In this document: one piece after another, positions 14,401 through 26,506 of the stretch
Layout: each line of letters starts with the position of its first letter
Position numbering within the stretch: the stretch's first letter is position 1
Source of the DNA: Dipylidium caninum
Lineage: Eukaryota > Platyhelminthes > Cestoda > Cyclophyllidea > Dipylidiidae
Direction of reading: 5' to 3'
NCBI GenBank assembly: GCA_017562135.1
Contig: QEYB01001003.1
Coordinates: forward strand, 38,501 to 102,500
DNA length: 64,000 nt
Made by a program: the position numbers and the translations under genes
Notes under the pieces: generated by a model
What the model saw: only the letters and a program-made list of their open reading frames with translations
Database searches by the model: none
What the model was told of the DNA's origin: nothing

Positions 14401-16397
14401 ACTTTGATCGGCTGAGTCTACAACAGCCTTGATTTTGCCGTCATGCTCTCAGGCAACAGTGAAATGGCGTCTTCACCGACCTCTTCTTCCCATTTCACCA
14501 TTAAGGACATTGGCAGCCGAAAATTCTCATTGCCTCATCTGGAGATCGCACTGTTTAAACGTCTTCACTGTCTTACCTTATTGGGTGGGTAGCTTGCAAC
14601 GCGCTCCACACAGGGCTCTCGGCTCTGTCCCGACCAGTTGCTCCATGGGACTTCGGTCTCCTGGGATTCCCGTCAATTGTCACGACATTGGCACGAAATA
14701 GGGCATTCTTACTTCACAGGTCTAGATCGACTTGTCTCCTTGTCCCTCCACCCTCGACATAAGCTGCCACGATGTGTTCAAGCTTTGAGAAGAGAACCGG
14801 CCGCAAGGAGAAGTAGCGATTTGCTTCATTCAGCCCTCTTTTTTCCATACTTGTACGATGAGTATCCCGCCTCTTAAGATTCATTTTTCAGTTGAAATTT
14901 AAGAAGTTAGAACAAACCGAGGTCTTTGCAATTTTTTCATCAATGAGGTGGCAGTCTAGCGTACCGGCCGTCCTCCTAATGCTGGGTAGTGTGCGGGTAG
15001 GATGCCTAAAAGAGTTATTTTCGAGGTGTCAGAAGATTTTGACCCCACGACTAGTCCCAACTTCCCTCGTGGCCTTCAAATAGGTAACCTGGAGCGTCCC
15101 TCTGCCCCCCTCGGTCATCGCGAGTGTAGGAAGCCATGATGGTGGCCCCACAACCACCTTCTTCGCGGGTCAGCTAATGCAAAATGACCTCGCTCCGCCT
15201 CCAGGTTGTACGGGGCCGCGACAGCAGCATCAGCAGCAGGTCCACCATCATCACAACCCGCCAGGCCATCAACGCGTACAAGCGTCGATTAGCCAGAGGC
15301 GCTTCCTCCATGCCATCTGCATGGCCTGTATGCACAGCATTGAAACTGAGGGAGGCGACGACAATGACGCCGTTCATGACTCTGAGAGATTGCCGCAAAT
15401 CATCTGCAAGTTTTGCCGCACTTCCTGGTGTGGTGAGTACATTTGCGTGGGTTTTGAGTAAATTTGCAGGCTTACTGCTAGTCGAGGCTGGCTCAACGGA
15501 ACAAGCGGTAGCTATGCTCCATCCACGAGAGAGGAGAGAGAGGCTGTTCAACGGCCTGGCCGGGGGACATATAAGACATCAAGGTGACCAGCCTTGTGTG
15601 AACAAAATTGTTATAATTTTGTTTGGGTTTTGTCACACCTCATCTTTCTCAATTGCGTACCACGGAAATTCGATGGACTCTATTTTTCCTTGTACACTCA
15701 GATAGGAGCCCTAATTCGACGGTTTTGTCGGTGTCTTTCTCTGAAAGTCGAGCAGATCACGCCTGAACTGACAGGATAGACTCAAAAGCCGATTGACACC
15801 GCCACAACAAGCGGTTGTTTCAATTCGAATGGGAAGTAGCAATTGCATTCAATATCCGCGAGATGCGACTCAAACATTTCTGTCATCTGACCTTCGTGGG
15901 GGTAGTGTCAGTCTGAGAGCAACAGGTGTAGCAGAGCAGTGTGCGTCGACTATGACAATCGCCTGGAACCCATGTTGCCACTTAGGGCTTGGCGTGTTTA
16001 AACGCGTTATTGAGTGTCGCAGATAATTTTGCATTACATGGAGCCAAAGGTCTCACCAAGTTGTGTGTACGCTTCAAAAACCACCTAAAAGCACCCACTT
16101 TTGTTTGGTTGTGCAGGCTCTACCTTGCTGATTGGAGGATTGTACACCTACGACCTTTTCGCCTGCTCACCGTGTTGCGCGGAACACCTACGATGCAAGT
16201 CTTGTGGCCTCCGGCCTCTAGTACAGAGGAATGAAGACAAAGACGCCGGAAGTGTTGACGAGGAAACAAACCTTCTCCAACCTCTTCCTTACTTTAGTCA
16301 ATACAGTCAACTCCTATGTTGTCAGCACTGTCGTGCTGTCGACTATCACTTTATCAAACCTTTCGATGATATGTATGACGTCCATGTGCCCTCATAG
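11490..16397 (+). CDS. HECA: Headcase (HECA) homologue, 5' end incomplete
   Basis: Headcase is a cytoplasmic cysteine-rich protein that controls branching and adult progenitor cells in flies and is implicated in growth control; its biochemical role is not settled. Secure exons: about 13513-13713 (ends IFRQRKDFSVFK), 13793-14017, 15174-15432 and 16117-16397, with matching phases. Exon 13793-14017 carries LEDD and LPIYDHFPLLDGALFLSP, close to human PVFEQFPLVDGTLFLSP. Exon 15174 has a Q/H-rich stretch, then HAICMACMHS and IICKFCRTSWCG (human VCVDC and IICIKCKSRWDG). The last exon has GLYTYDLFACSPCC, YFSQYSQ and VDYHFIKPF. Two upstream open stretches, 11490 to about 11770 and about 11868-12077, have good splice sites and may be exons of the same gene; the second ends at a GTGAGT donor. 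The N-terminal HECA domain was not located. Confidence 0.8.
12078..13512. other. Probable HECA intron
   Basis: It lies between the possible exon ending at the GTGAGT donor (12078) and the exon containing IFRQRKDFSVFK. It contains a C/T-rich (TTCC/TCC)n tract at about 13255-13296. No conserved coding segment was seen. Confidence 0.4.
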
Positions 16398-17394
16398 ACT
16401 ATATCCTATGTCCCAAAGCGCGGTCCTCCTCGCTCAACTACTTTTGCCTCCTCCTATATCCCTTTATGTTTGAAGCTTAGGACATCTATGCACGATTGCA
16501 TGTATCTAGGGATGCATTATGGGCTACTGGCATGAATATATGCGTATGCGTGTGTGCCTATCAAAGGTTTCCTTTCCTATTTAACTTGTACTCTGTCATG
16601 AGCTGCTAGTTATGCGAAAACACAATCATCAATTAGGGCGTAACATTTCGCCTTACAGTAGGAATGTCGGATTCTTCGTGTATATCGTACGAATACTCAG
16701 CGTGTGTCATTTACTGGAAGCTCATTCGTGAGCTGTGAAAATGAGAGCCCTTGTCAGACCGGCCTCTAACAATCCAAGATACATATGACCAGACGGATAT
16801 TTAAAAAATAGCAAACAATTTAGCTTTCGTTTAAGCTCGAGAAGTGGAGTGATTTACAGGCATTGATAATCACATTTAGATAAGAAAGGACACTAAGTAC
16901 TATTTAGAATACCTATTTCCTCGACTATAGGTGAGTTAGTTAATGGGAAAATAACAATAACGAAAGTCGTCTTGGCACTAACTCTTTGAGGCGGGACGCC
17001 CGCTTCTAACTTCCGTAAAAGACGATTATTCTATTCAGGAGACACTATGGAATTTTTGGCCATTGTACGGCTTACTTTTGTCAGCACCTGTGATGCATGG
17101 CCATGTAATCTAATAGGTACCAGGAATAAGAGATATGTGCAGTTTATACTCGTAATATTGTCAATAATGTTAAGTTCATGCCTATAAAAAATGTATGGAG
17201 CAAATGTGCAAGAGAACACACCTGAACAAACAGAATCGTGGATATTGCACGCTTTAGTATTCAATATCCAACGCTAAATTTGGCACGTGTAGACCAATTA
17301 GATGACTATAAAATTTCCGGACCTTCACTTTCTCATGTCCACATTTGTTTTACTTAATTTACAACGCAGCGAGACTTTCGTAGTCTGACGGAAT
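16398..17394. other. Intergenic, HECA to UQCRC2
   Basis: One kilobase containing the HECA 3' UTR and the UQCRC2 promoter. Nothing else was recognised. Confidence 0.5.
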
Positions 17395-19167
17395 ATGAGG
17401 TTGGCGCCTGGCTTCTCACGGGTTCTCACTTTGCCCCTGAGGAAGACAGGGTTGTCTGTTCTAAAACCCAATGCAGCCCTTTCGGAAAGCGCGGTTTCTG
17501 TAGTTGAAAATAGCAACGGCTTACAGGTGAGTTGTTTCTAGTCCTTCCCCAAAAGTCGAACGTCTTCTGTTGTGTGGTAAATTCATAACATTGCAAAACT
17601 TTTCCAACACTTCGCAACCCAATCCACCATGTCATTATGGAATGTGTGCATCTCTGCATTGGCAGTACGTTTGTCTTCCCAAACCTAATGCTTGGAACGG
17701 TCTCGCCCGTATCGCGGCAATTTTCAACGCCGGGTCTCGTTTTGAATCTGACCCACGTATTCACGGTATTACGCATCTTATCCGACGTAGCTGTGGCATA
17801 TCTACCACAACTACACTGCTGTTAATTTGACCCGACATGTTCAGCAAATGGGTTGTCGCCTTCAGTGAGTTTTTTCTAGCTCTTTGTTCATTTTACCTCT
17901 TGCATTAACATCTTTTTGTGTGCTTCGTAGCTGTCACACAACACGCGAACATATGATTTATACTGCTGACGTTGCTCCGAATCTTGCTCCCCGAGCTGGC
18001 TTGATCCTTGCCACAATGGCTACTCAGACAGCCTTCTACGATTGGGAATTGAAAGATCAAGTGTACAAACTAATGAAGAAAGACATTGACATGCTCAATA
18101 GGCGCCGGTTTGACGTTTGTAAGTGTAGTGTTTAACTTACTTTCACTGATTCCAGTAACCGTAGAACTGCTTCATGAAGCAGCCTTCGGGCAACATCCGC
18201 ATGGTGTTGGCCTTGGAAACTCTCTCTTTGCTGACATTAATCGCATCGGAACCTACACAATTGATGATATTGAAGCCTTCTTGGGCTCCCCACTACACTC
18301 CTGCTAACGCGCTCTTCATTGTTACCGGTTGCGGCCCAAATTTTGATGGTATACAAATCTGTGACACGATGAACGATGCCGCCCTTTTCCGGACCCCAAC
18401 GCTTCCGATAACATCCGCAGCAAGACATACATTCGTCGGTGGTGAAAGACGCCGTGAAATGACTGGTTCAGAATCTACTTATGCAGCACTAGCATGGCCC
18501 ACTTCCGGTGGCCATATGGGCGAGAGTTTAGAATCTCTAATTCTTTCCATTTACGCAACGGCACTGACCTCTCCATGCCAGAGCATTGCTTTTGGTTCGA
18601 CGGGAGGTTTGGTGCCACCGACATCCGGTGCAGTCGTAACTCCAGTTCACTTTACATACTCTGATCATGGTCTTTTTGGAATCTTGGTTACTGGTACGGA
18701 GGGAAAGGTGGTTGGAGACCAATTGGTCTTGGCTAGAAAGGCTCTATGTAAGCTGGCAGAGACAGGAATGAATGAAGAGCAATTTGAACGTGCGAAGCAA
18801 GTTTACAACTTATTCCCTTTCCAAGATTTACTTTTGTAGAGCTCGCTTTAAGGGAAATTTGGCGATGCGAATGGAAAATATCCACTTTTTGGCGGAGGAC
18901 ATCGCGGTGCAGTTGTTGTGTTGCAATCGTGGCGGTAATGCACAATGTTCAAACGACTCGGGTATTCGTTCGATGGACGATATCTGCCTCGCGGTGGATC
19001 GGCTTGGTTTAACCGAGGTCAATAAGGTAGGCTGGATTGCATGAAATGTCGAATACTCCTCTATTTAGGTGTTTAAGGACACTGTGAAGTCAACAAGAAT
19101 GGCTTTGTCAACTGTAGGAACGAATATTGCTTATGTACCACCCTTGGAGACTCTGAAAACGGTTTAG
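17395..19167 (+). CDS. UQCRC2: Cytochrome b-c1 complex subunit 2 (UQCRC2, core protein 2)
   Basis: Mitochondrial inner-membrane complex III core subunit, a proteolytically inactive M16 (MPP-like) protein. Exons: 17395-17526, 17666-17864, 17931-18118, 18156-18800, 18840-19026 and 19069-19167. The first 25 or so residues are basic and lack acidic residues, as in a mitochondrial presequence. M16 signatures include FNAGSRFESD (human IKAGSRYED), THLIRR, TREHMIYTADV (human TRENMAYTVE) and ELLHEAAFGQHPHG. Later come YSDHGLFGI and a C-terminal half ending LETLKTV. Introns of 37, 39 and 42 nt occur. The reading frame breaks twice by one base, near 17822-17828 and at the CCCC run 18288-18291, although protein similarity continues in the shifted frame. 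The 18800/18840 junction is also one base off, unless the acceptor before GGAAATTTGG is used. Sequence error is more likely than pseudogenisation. Confidence 0.9.
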
Positions 19168-20467
19168 ATTGCTCTCAGGAATTATAATAGACTTTTAATG
19201 GAATTCACTTTTTTGATCTACTAATCTTGCCTTCTCTGTTCCCTCGACGACACGCTTACATTATCGGAGATAACTCGCTCAGGTACAACTTATGTATCCA
19301 ATTTAAAGACAATTTTGGTCATCTTTTTAATGCATTCTCTTAAACGTTTGCTTTGCTGAGCCTTCTGACCACAACTGGGGTGTGGTGTACTAGGACAGAT
19401 GGCAATATAGAGCAACTTATAAGCTATTAATGGAACTTTTAATTACGTTTAAAGCTTTGTTAACTCATTTCTGATGTTTGTTATTGGTTGTCGACGCTTT
19501 TCTTCGGTGAGGATTTAAGTCTCCATATCTTGAATAATTTCTTGAAGTTAACTAAGGTATTTTTCCGCTTAGGGTTTTGCCTTCACAGGCTCAAAATTGA
19601 TATTTCTCGTTCGTGAAACGTGTTACCTGTTATGTTATTAATTCACCCAACTACGTGAGACTAGTACAAAAAAATTGTCATTCGATAGAAATTTTAAAAA
19701 TCGTGTTTAAACTGACATTAGGGAAACTTGAATTCTTAGGACTAAACTCCAGCACTGGTGATCACGAATGATTTATATCCTGACCCATGTTGGCCCTTGT
19801 CCATAGTTATATAAGCAATGTCGTACCTTGATTTTGTGCGAAATGAAGGTACCAGTGAAGAAACGGTGCCATAACACGCCCAAATGGTAGGTCGGCACTG
19901 TGATGGGATAGGATATCACAATAAGTATTTTGACAATTCTTAAGGGAGCTAATGGGCTGGCGGTTACGAAACGTCGGAGACCAAGGTATGGGGCCCATGC
20001 GTGTTTTTATTGACAGGTTATCAGAACATTTTGAATTAGGGATTAAATTAAATGGACTGGTGTGGGGTGTTGTTGGCTGGAAAATGGTGGCAGGTTTTGA
20101 CATTTCACTTAAGTGTGTACCGAAGAAAAATAAATTTAGAAATTTTTGGTTAACATGGTCTTCTAATTTACAATCCCTTAAAAGTTTAGATTTTAATTTA
20201 TCTTAGAAAAAATAAGCAAAGATGACAGTGGCTAGGAAAAAAATTGTGAAACTACCAATTACTAATACGTCATCCGCGCACAGCTTTTTTAACAGAATAA
20301 AAAACTGATTTTATTTATTTCATTAAATGATATAAGCGTTTTTGCATAACTTCAAGGTTTGCCAACCGTAAAAATAATAATCATCTGTTGTTTGAATTAT
20401 TTAGCAAGTGTAGTGAATATTTCCGTCAATTGCCTCGACCGTGTGTACGATGCGGCTATAGCCTGCG
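19168..20467. other. Intergenic, UQCRC2 to SERBP1-like gene
   Basis: 1.3 kb of AT-rich sequence. It should hold the UQCRC2 3' UTR and the promoter of the next gene. No conserved coding sequence was recognised. Confidence 0.5.
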
Positions 20468-22199
20468 ATGACTAGTGCAGTTCACGAGTACACCTATTCT
20501 GTTCAAGTTAAAAGTCGGTTCGATTTGCTTGCGCGCGACGATTTTAACAGCGAAGATCCCGACATCCTCTTGGGAAAGCTCCGGTCGCATAAACGCGAGC
20601 CAAAGTCTGCCGGGAAAGAAGGTGGGTTATTTTCCATTGCTGGCATACGTAATAGCACTCGAAAAGTCAAACAAGGAGATTGTCGAACCTCCCCCAAAGA
20701 GCGCTCAGACCAATCGCAGTGAACTCCGTGTAGTCGAACAAAAAGCTGACGCCCCCGATGCATCTTCCAACGTCCCGAACCGCGTTAATCATCGTTCTCG
20801 AGGTAGCATGTCCCGGAGTAAGCCTTCTAAGGCGAACGACAAACGTGAATTTGATCGACACTCGAGATCTGATAAGACGTAGGTTATGTCCACATCGCAA
20901 TAATGATGATTCGTTATCCCTGTCCGATAGCTGAAGAACCAATCTAACTGATTTTTACTCTATAAGATCTTCGTTAGATTAGAACTCGAACTACACATTT
21001 GTCACTTTCTCTTTAGTGGTATTAAACCGGTCATTAAAAAAGATGGCCACGGTACAGGAAACTGGGGTACAATCGAAGATGAACTTGAAGCCCAAATGGC
21101 CGAGGTTATTCTAGAGCCCACAGCTGAAGAGGAGTCGCAGAAAGAGAAGCTTCTTGAACCGGTTTCGGAGCCCGACAAACCTGTTGAAGAAGAGCCCAAA
21201 ACATTAACCTTAAAGGAATACCGTGAACAGCTTAAATCTTCTAAGGCGCAAGTGCGACTTGCCACCAAAGGCACCCGCTCTCCTAACGACGGAAAGAATG
21301 TGTTTTCCGACATGGTCCAAGTGCACAGTTCAAAGCCGTTGAAAAATGATGTCGAGGTAGTCTTGGAGGATGTGCCCAAGGGGGACGTGGACGCACCTGC
21401 CTTCTTTGAATTTGGACGTGGCAGGCCTACGCCTCGGGGACGTGGCGGACGGTCTGCCAATGCCGAGTTCCGAGGCCGCGGCGCTGGTGTTCGTCCTGAT
21501 CGACGATTTCGCGAGGAACCGCAGGTGGAGAATGAGCCGCAGGGAGAGCAGCAGGCAATAGAGTCGCCAGAAGATATGGAGGCGCCCAATGAAACCGGTG
21601 AAAGACCGATGTCGCGTGGAGGCCGCGGGGGAGAACGACGTTTTCGAGCTCGTGGTCGTGGCTTTTTGCCTCGCGGCCGTGGTATCTTTTTCAGTGATCG
21701 TGGCCGGGGTGGTTTTCATCCAGACAGAGGTCGCGGTCGTGGAGGTTTTAATCCAAATCGAGGTCGTGGTGTCAGTTATGAGGAGCGGGGTCGTGGCGGT
21801 TTCCATGAAGATCGTGGCCGTGGCGGTTTCCATGAAGATCGTGGCCGTGGCGGCTTCCATGAGGATCGCGGACGTGGCGGCTTCAATCCAGATCGCGGCC
21901 GTGGCGGCCCCGTCGGGGATCGCGGTCGTGGCACCTTCAATGATGAACGTGGACGCGGAAGAGGTGGCGCCTCGGGCGCTGGTGATCGCCCAAATTTTCG
22001 GGGCGCGAGAGGCGGTGGTAGAGGGATGCGGAGTTTTGGTCCTCGTGGTGGTAATTTTGGCCCAGGTGGTTTCAGACGTGCTCGAGGTGTCTTCGATAAC
22101 GCGCAGGATAGTCGAGGAGGATTCAATGGTGGACCTCCTGTCGCTGTGATTACTGCTCCCTCAATGGACAGTGATGCGGACTTTCCTGCTCTTAAGTAA
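20468..22199 (+). CDS. SERBP1/HABP4-like: SERBP1/HABP4-family RGG RNA-binding protein
   Basis: This family (SERBP1, HABP4, fly Vig) binds ribosomes and mRNA, and its members can occupy the mRNA channel of idle ribosomes. Exons 20468-20621, 20656-20878 and 21017-22199 are in phase and give 519 residues. Matches in order: N-terminal SRFDLL (SERBP1 NRFDQL); KREFDRHSRSDKT (SERBP1 KREFDRHSGSDRS); GHGTGNWGTIEDEL (SERBP1 NWGTVKDEL); LTLKEYREQL (SERBP1 MTLDEWK); and a terminal DADFPALK (SERBP1 DFPALS). Between them, about residues 340-490 form a long arginine/glycine-rich region with near-perfect tandem units such as RGRGGFHED. It is longer than in vertebrate members. Introns are 34 and 138 nt. The repeats create long meaningless open frames on the opposite strand. 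Confidence 0.92.
21700..22100 (+). repeat. Tandem RGG-coding repeats inside the SERBP1-like gene
   Basis: Short in-frame direct repeats encode GRGGF-(H/N)-(E/P)-D-R units. Three consecutive units, FHEDRGRGG, are almost identical at DNA level around 21800-21870. The array probably grew by slippage or unequal exchange. Confidence 0.8.
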
Positions 22200-25100
22200 A
22201 ACCATCAGCACTTGAAAAGCGATTGGAGCTTGAACAAATGTGTATATGAAGTGTAATTTTTGTTGTCCTCTGGTGGGAGTTGTTAGTGCTTTATAGCGGC
22301 GAGGCGTCTTGGGTTCGTGGGGTGCCTCGAGTAGGGACTGTTCTGGGCCCCGCCTGGCCGCGTCCGTCTCGCTGCTCGTGTTCTGCCCTCCTTGGGGCTG
22401 TAGGGGTTTTTGGGGGGCAGCTTGTTGCTGGAGCGGGGAGTTCGCCGTGTAGGTCGTCACCGCGTCGGTGCCTGGTCTTCCCGGCCTCGTGCGTTTTTTG
22501 TCCTAATCTATCGAGATCGGGGAAGTTGTCGAGTTGAGTGTCTCCCGTTCCGTGCTGCAGAATTCCCAAAGATTTGTCCGGGAATGCCATTCCAATCTAC
22601 GGTGGGTCCGTCAGGGGAGACTTGAAGGCGGTTCGGATTCTTGTTCCGTAAACGCATTGAGGACTGGTTGAGTTAAAAACGAGCAGTTAGGGTCCCGACT
22701 TTGCAGCCAATGTTGACACATGTTGCTGGGCGCGTCTACGAGCTAAAAATGTCTGAGAGAATCGGACGTGATCAAGTGGCGAAGCAGCACGGTTTTAGTC
22801 GGGGGGCCTCATGACCTTGTGCTCTTAGTTTAAGACATTTGTTTTACAGTCGGCTCATCCAGCGAGGAAACGGTAACTGCGCGAATTCAACTCATTAGGC
22901 ACCAAGAAATACTCCACGAGGGATCAGTGGGGAGCGAATTTGATGTTAGGCAGAAGAATGAGGAGTCCAGTTCCCAAGGCCCTATCTCGTGAGCTTTCAG
23001 TCTTGACTATGCGGAATCGAAGAGGCACTCGCAAGCGGAGGCAGCGCATCTCATAGCATTCCGTGTTTTGCGAGCCGGTCGTTTAACTCTCCCGGTCATC
23101 CCCCTCGTTGCTGCAGCGTCGATCACGTACCACCGAGAGTTGTGAACAGGATCAGGTTAACAAACGGCATTTTGTGAGACGCAGTGTTGCCACTATGGAT
23201 TTCACGCGAGGGCACCCCAGTGCCCTATACGGGACCGAGGAGCATCTTGACTCTACTTCTCGCAGCCTCTTTAGTCATACAAAAACACTGACAGCCTCTC
23301 CAGTACGCGTCAATTTCTTTCGGTTTTGGCAGTACCAACAGCGTAACGCTTCTAGTGCGTCGAGTCACACACAACCCAGATGATTGATAATGACTTTTAG
23401 GTGTGGTAACAACAGCTCGCTCTCCTCTGTGGAGTAATGTCAACTGCATTGCCACAGGCGTTTGACAGTAAAACGCCCTTTTTGTCTAGAAAGCCGGGAC
23501 ATGTCAGCATCACGGTGACAGGAATTGCTGATTCGAATTGAATTTTAAGACCTGCCTATGCCCTCTTTGACTGCCCTCTTCACATGTCGGGAAGATAAAA
23601 GCACAAAAATTATGGTTAAATTTCGCATTCATATTCCTCAAAACCCACACCATACGACCCTATTTCGCTAGATCAACGCCTGTGTTTCCTCGAGGATGTC
23701 CCTGGGTGTGCGTAGGCCCTCCCTCCTCTCCTCATGTTCGAAAGTTCGGCTCCTGTCCCTTTGACGCACTGTGCCAGTCCTCATCCTCCAGATGAACTGC
23801 ACTTGCAGACAGACGCCGTCTACTTTCCAATCGAAGATCTCGGAAAACGCATTCTATGTTGAGTAAAAAGTTTTGCCTCGCGCGTTACTCACGTCTTCTC
23901 CAACACCTACCTCCGTCTGTGTCTTAAGAAGGCTTGCGTCGAGTGCCACTTAGCGCAGGACCGACTGAAAGGGCCTGAAGTCTTATTGCGAGTTATACTT
24001 GCACCTGAAAAGTAATTTGTTCCACAAGATTGGGGAAAATGCTTAATTTAGCTTATTGCGGCAGATTTTTCGCGAAATGTTCTCCTGCGTTGTTGTCCCA
24101 AACGCTTGCCGTGGGGCGCGTGAGTGGATGACGACGCGGTTAATTGCCGGTAGAAATTGCGGGGCTGCCATAACTGAATACACACCCCAAGAGAATTTTT
24201 AGCTACCCTGTTTATCAATGCTTCTCCTCGACGGTTGCGTGTCGCGTCGTGCTCCAGTTGATATCACCACTGACAAGAAAGGAAAGGCGAAGTGGATAGC
24301 ACGACTTCACACGGCTTTCAGCTTATTCTCGAGGATGACTGAGAGACTCTTGTGCTGTGGATGGCCTTCCCCCGGAGCAACGTTGACTTCCCAACCCGAG
24401 CGCCAAGTGTTGTCGAAGTCATAACGCATCCGAGGCAAATGGAGAGCGCGACATTCCCACTAGCAAAAACGGCATATTCGCGTGGCGTTGTGAGGCACAT
24501 CGCTCTCGCCGTCGGCGAAACAGAAGATGCTCATTGCCATCGGGATGAAAGAAAGTCTAAATGTCGCAGAGTTATGCAAACTCTCTCAGAATTCAGTACG
24601 CTGGATCGAGGCCATCTTCTTCTATCTGTGAAAATGCACGGCTCATTGGGGAGGGCAAAACTGACGGACGCGAAATGGAAGAGGAGAAAAAAAATGGACA
24701 AAAGTTGGCGAATAAGGTGAAACCTTTAATACATTCAGCCTCAGTACGTGAAAGCCTTTACAAATCAGATAAGAAGTAGATTTCTCGAATTCCCTGTGCT
24801 ATCGCTAGATAGTAGTGATCCTGAGGCATGGTAATTATTTTGATGATTTTCAATGCCGAATGGCTTCCACTATGCAATGTATTTCACTGTGGAGTAGTCG
24901 TATAAATGTGTTTAAAAAGGGGTCGGGCGAGTTTGGCGATCCAACTAAGGAAGTGAAAGTGGATCATTAAAATCCCCTCATGAGCTAATCACCCACTCGT
25001 CGAAAGGGTGCACCAAGTATATCCACGAGAAAGGAAAGATTTCCAGTCAATGACTTTGTATAATAACGAGAAAGTAATTCATCCGGGTTATAGGCTGCAT

Positions 25101-26506
25101 CGTTTAGTGGTAGTGAAGATTCCAGAGGTTATGGTGTCTTAGTTATTGGAATTAAAGATTTAATCGTTACAATCAAAGTGCTAGTAGAATAATATCGCGT
25201 GGAATTAACCCACATATGCCTCCTGTGGCGTTATTTTAAACATATACATTTCTCTTCATTCTTATCGACGTGAATGATTCATTTATTCCCTATCTTTCTG
25301 TAATTTTGATGCTTATAGTTAGCGGTAACGGAAAATAAATCATGAAAGAGTAGATCTAAATATTACTGCAGTAACCGTATGTGGGAAGAGGGGGAAGAAT
25401 TTTTAACAGTAATTATCCACCGAATTAAGCTCGTCGCCTATTAATAAAGATTAAAGCATCATCAGGCTTGATACAAGTTCTAGAAATTACTACACCTAAA
25501 ATCACATTTCTCAAATATCGGTCTTCTCGATGGTATATGACTAAACAGACTCGCTTAGCCACACCAGGCATACGTTTGACATAAGTCAGTAAAGACACCA
25601 GATTAGACACAAGTTAACGGAGCAAGCGACGAGGGCGACTCTATATAAGATAGTCGAACATCCATCTTGGCACGTAGAGAAATTTGTATTGGCAGTACGG
25701 TTTAAGAAATTGTGAGAATGTACTCGAAGAGTTGGCTTGGAGTCACCTTATCAAATCACGCTACTGCAAGGATTAATAGCTTAGGATGTTGCGGCGTTTC
25801 ACAATGCAACAGATTAAAGATCATCGACATGCGTATTACGTCGAGGGTTTTTGATCGCAATAGCGAATAGGAAAAACTGGCTGTACACTATGTTTATCTG
25901 TCAAGGCAACACATAACTGATAAGGCATTTCGCAGTATACAAGCCAAAAAAATTTGTGGTTATAGGATGGAGTCAGATAAAGTGTGAAATGTTTGAAATA
26001 TGTCGTATCGTGAATCAAACATGTCAAAATACTAATTAACAGAGCCAAAAAGTTTCGCACACATAAAATACTTTTGTAATCATCTAGAAAGGTGTTGATC
26101 AATATTATTAAGCAGTGCTTCTAGTCTCACCCTATTAGCACTTTTACCCAACCAATTGTCGGAATAATTTCGCTGGTGCAGTGGCGCGACGTTCTGAAGT
26201 TGTTAGGTGCCAACTCTCCTTAGGTCGGTACAAACGCAGGTTTTTCCTTATTCTCCACTTTGTAAGGGCTTTCTGCAAGGATTTTGTCTCTGCCTTTGAT
26301 GTTTTTGATTTATTTCGCGAGAAAAGTATCGTCTGAATTTACCCCTATCTAGCCCCTTTAATTTAGCGCATGTAATCTCAATACCATTCTCGCGCGTTGT
26401 GCAAAGTATCTGTCGCTTTCACCATGCAATTCCACATTCTGTTCCAATTTTTCAGCTAAAACCACGGTTATTCCCACGCTAATGTCACGATTTTCGCTTA
26501 TAGGAC
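22200..26506. other. 4.3-kb intergenic region, SERBP1-like to ALG10
   Basis: It contains the SERBP1-like 3' UTR and the ALG10 upstream region. The part to about 24.8 kb is GC-richer with scattered short open frames; the part after 24.8 kb is AT-rich. I recognised no gene, RNA gene or transposon. Confidence 0.4.

Noticed and set aside
21330..22126. Long minus-strand and alternative-frame open frames over the SERBP1-like gene
   Set aside because: They are shadows of the GC-rich RGG repeats.
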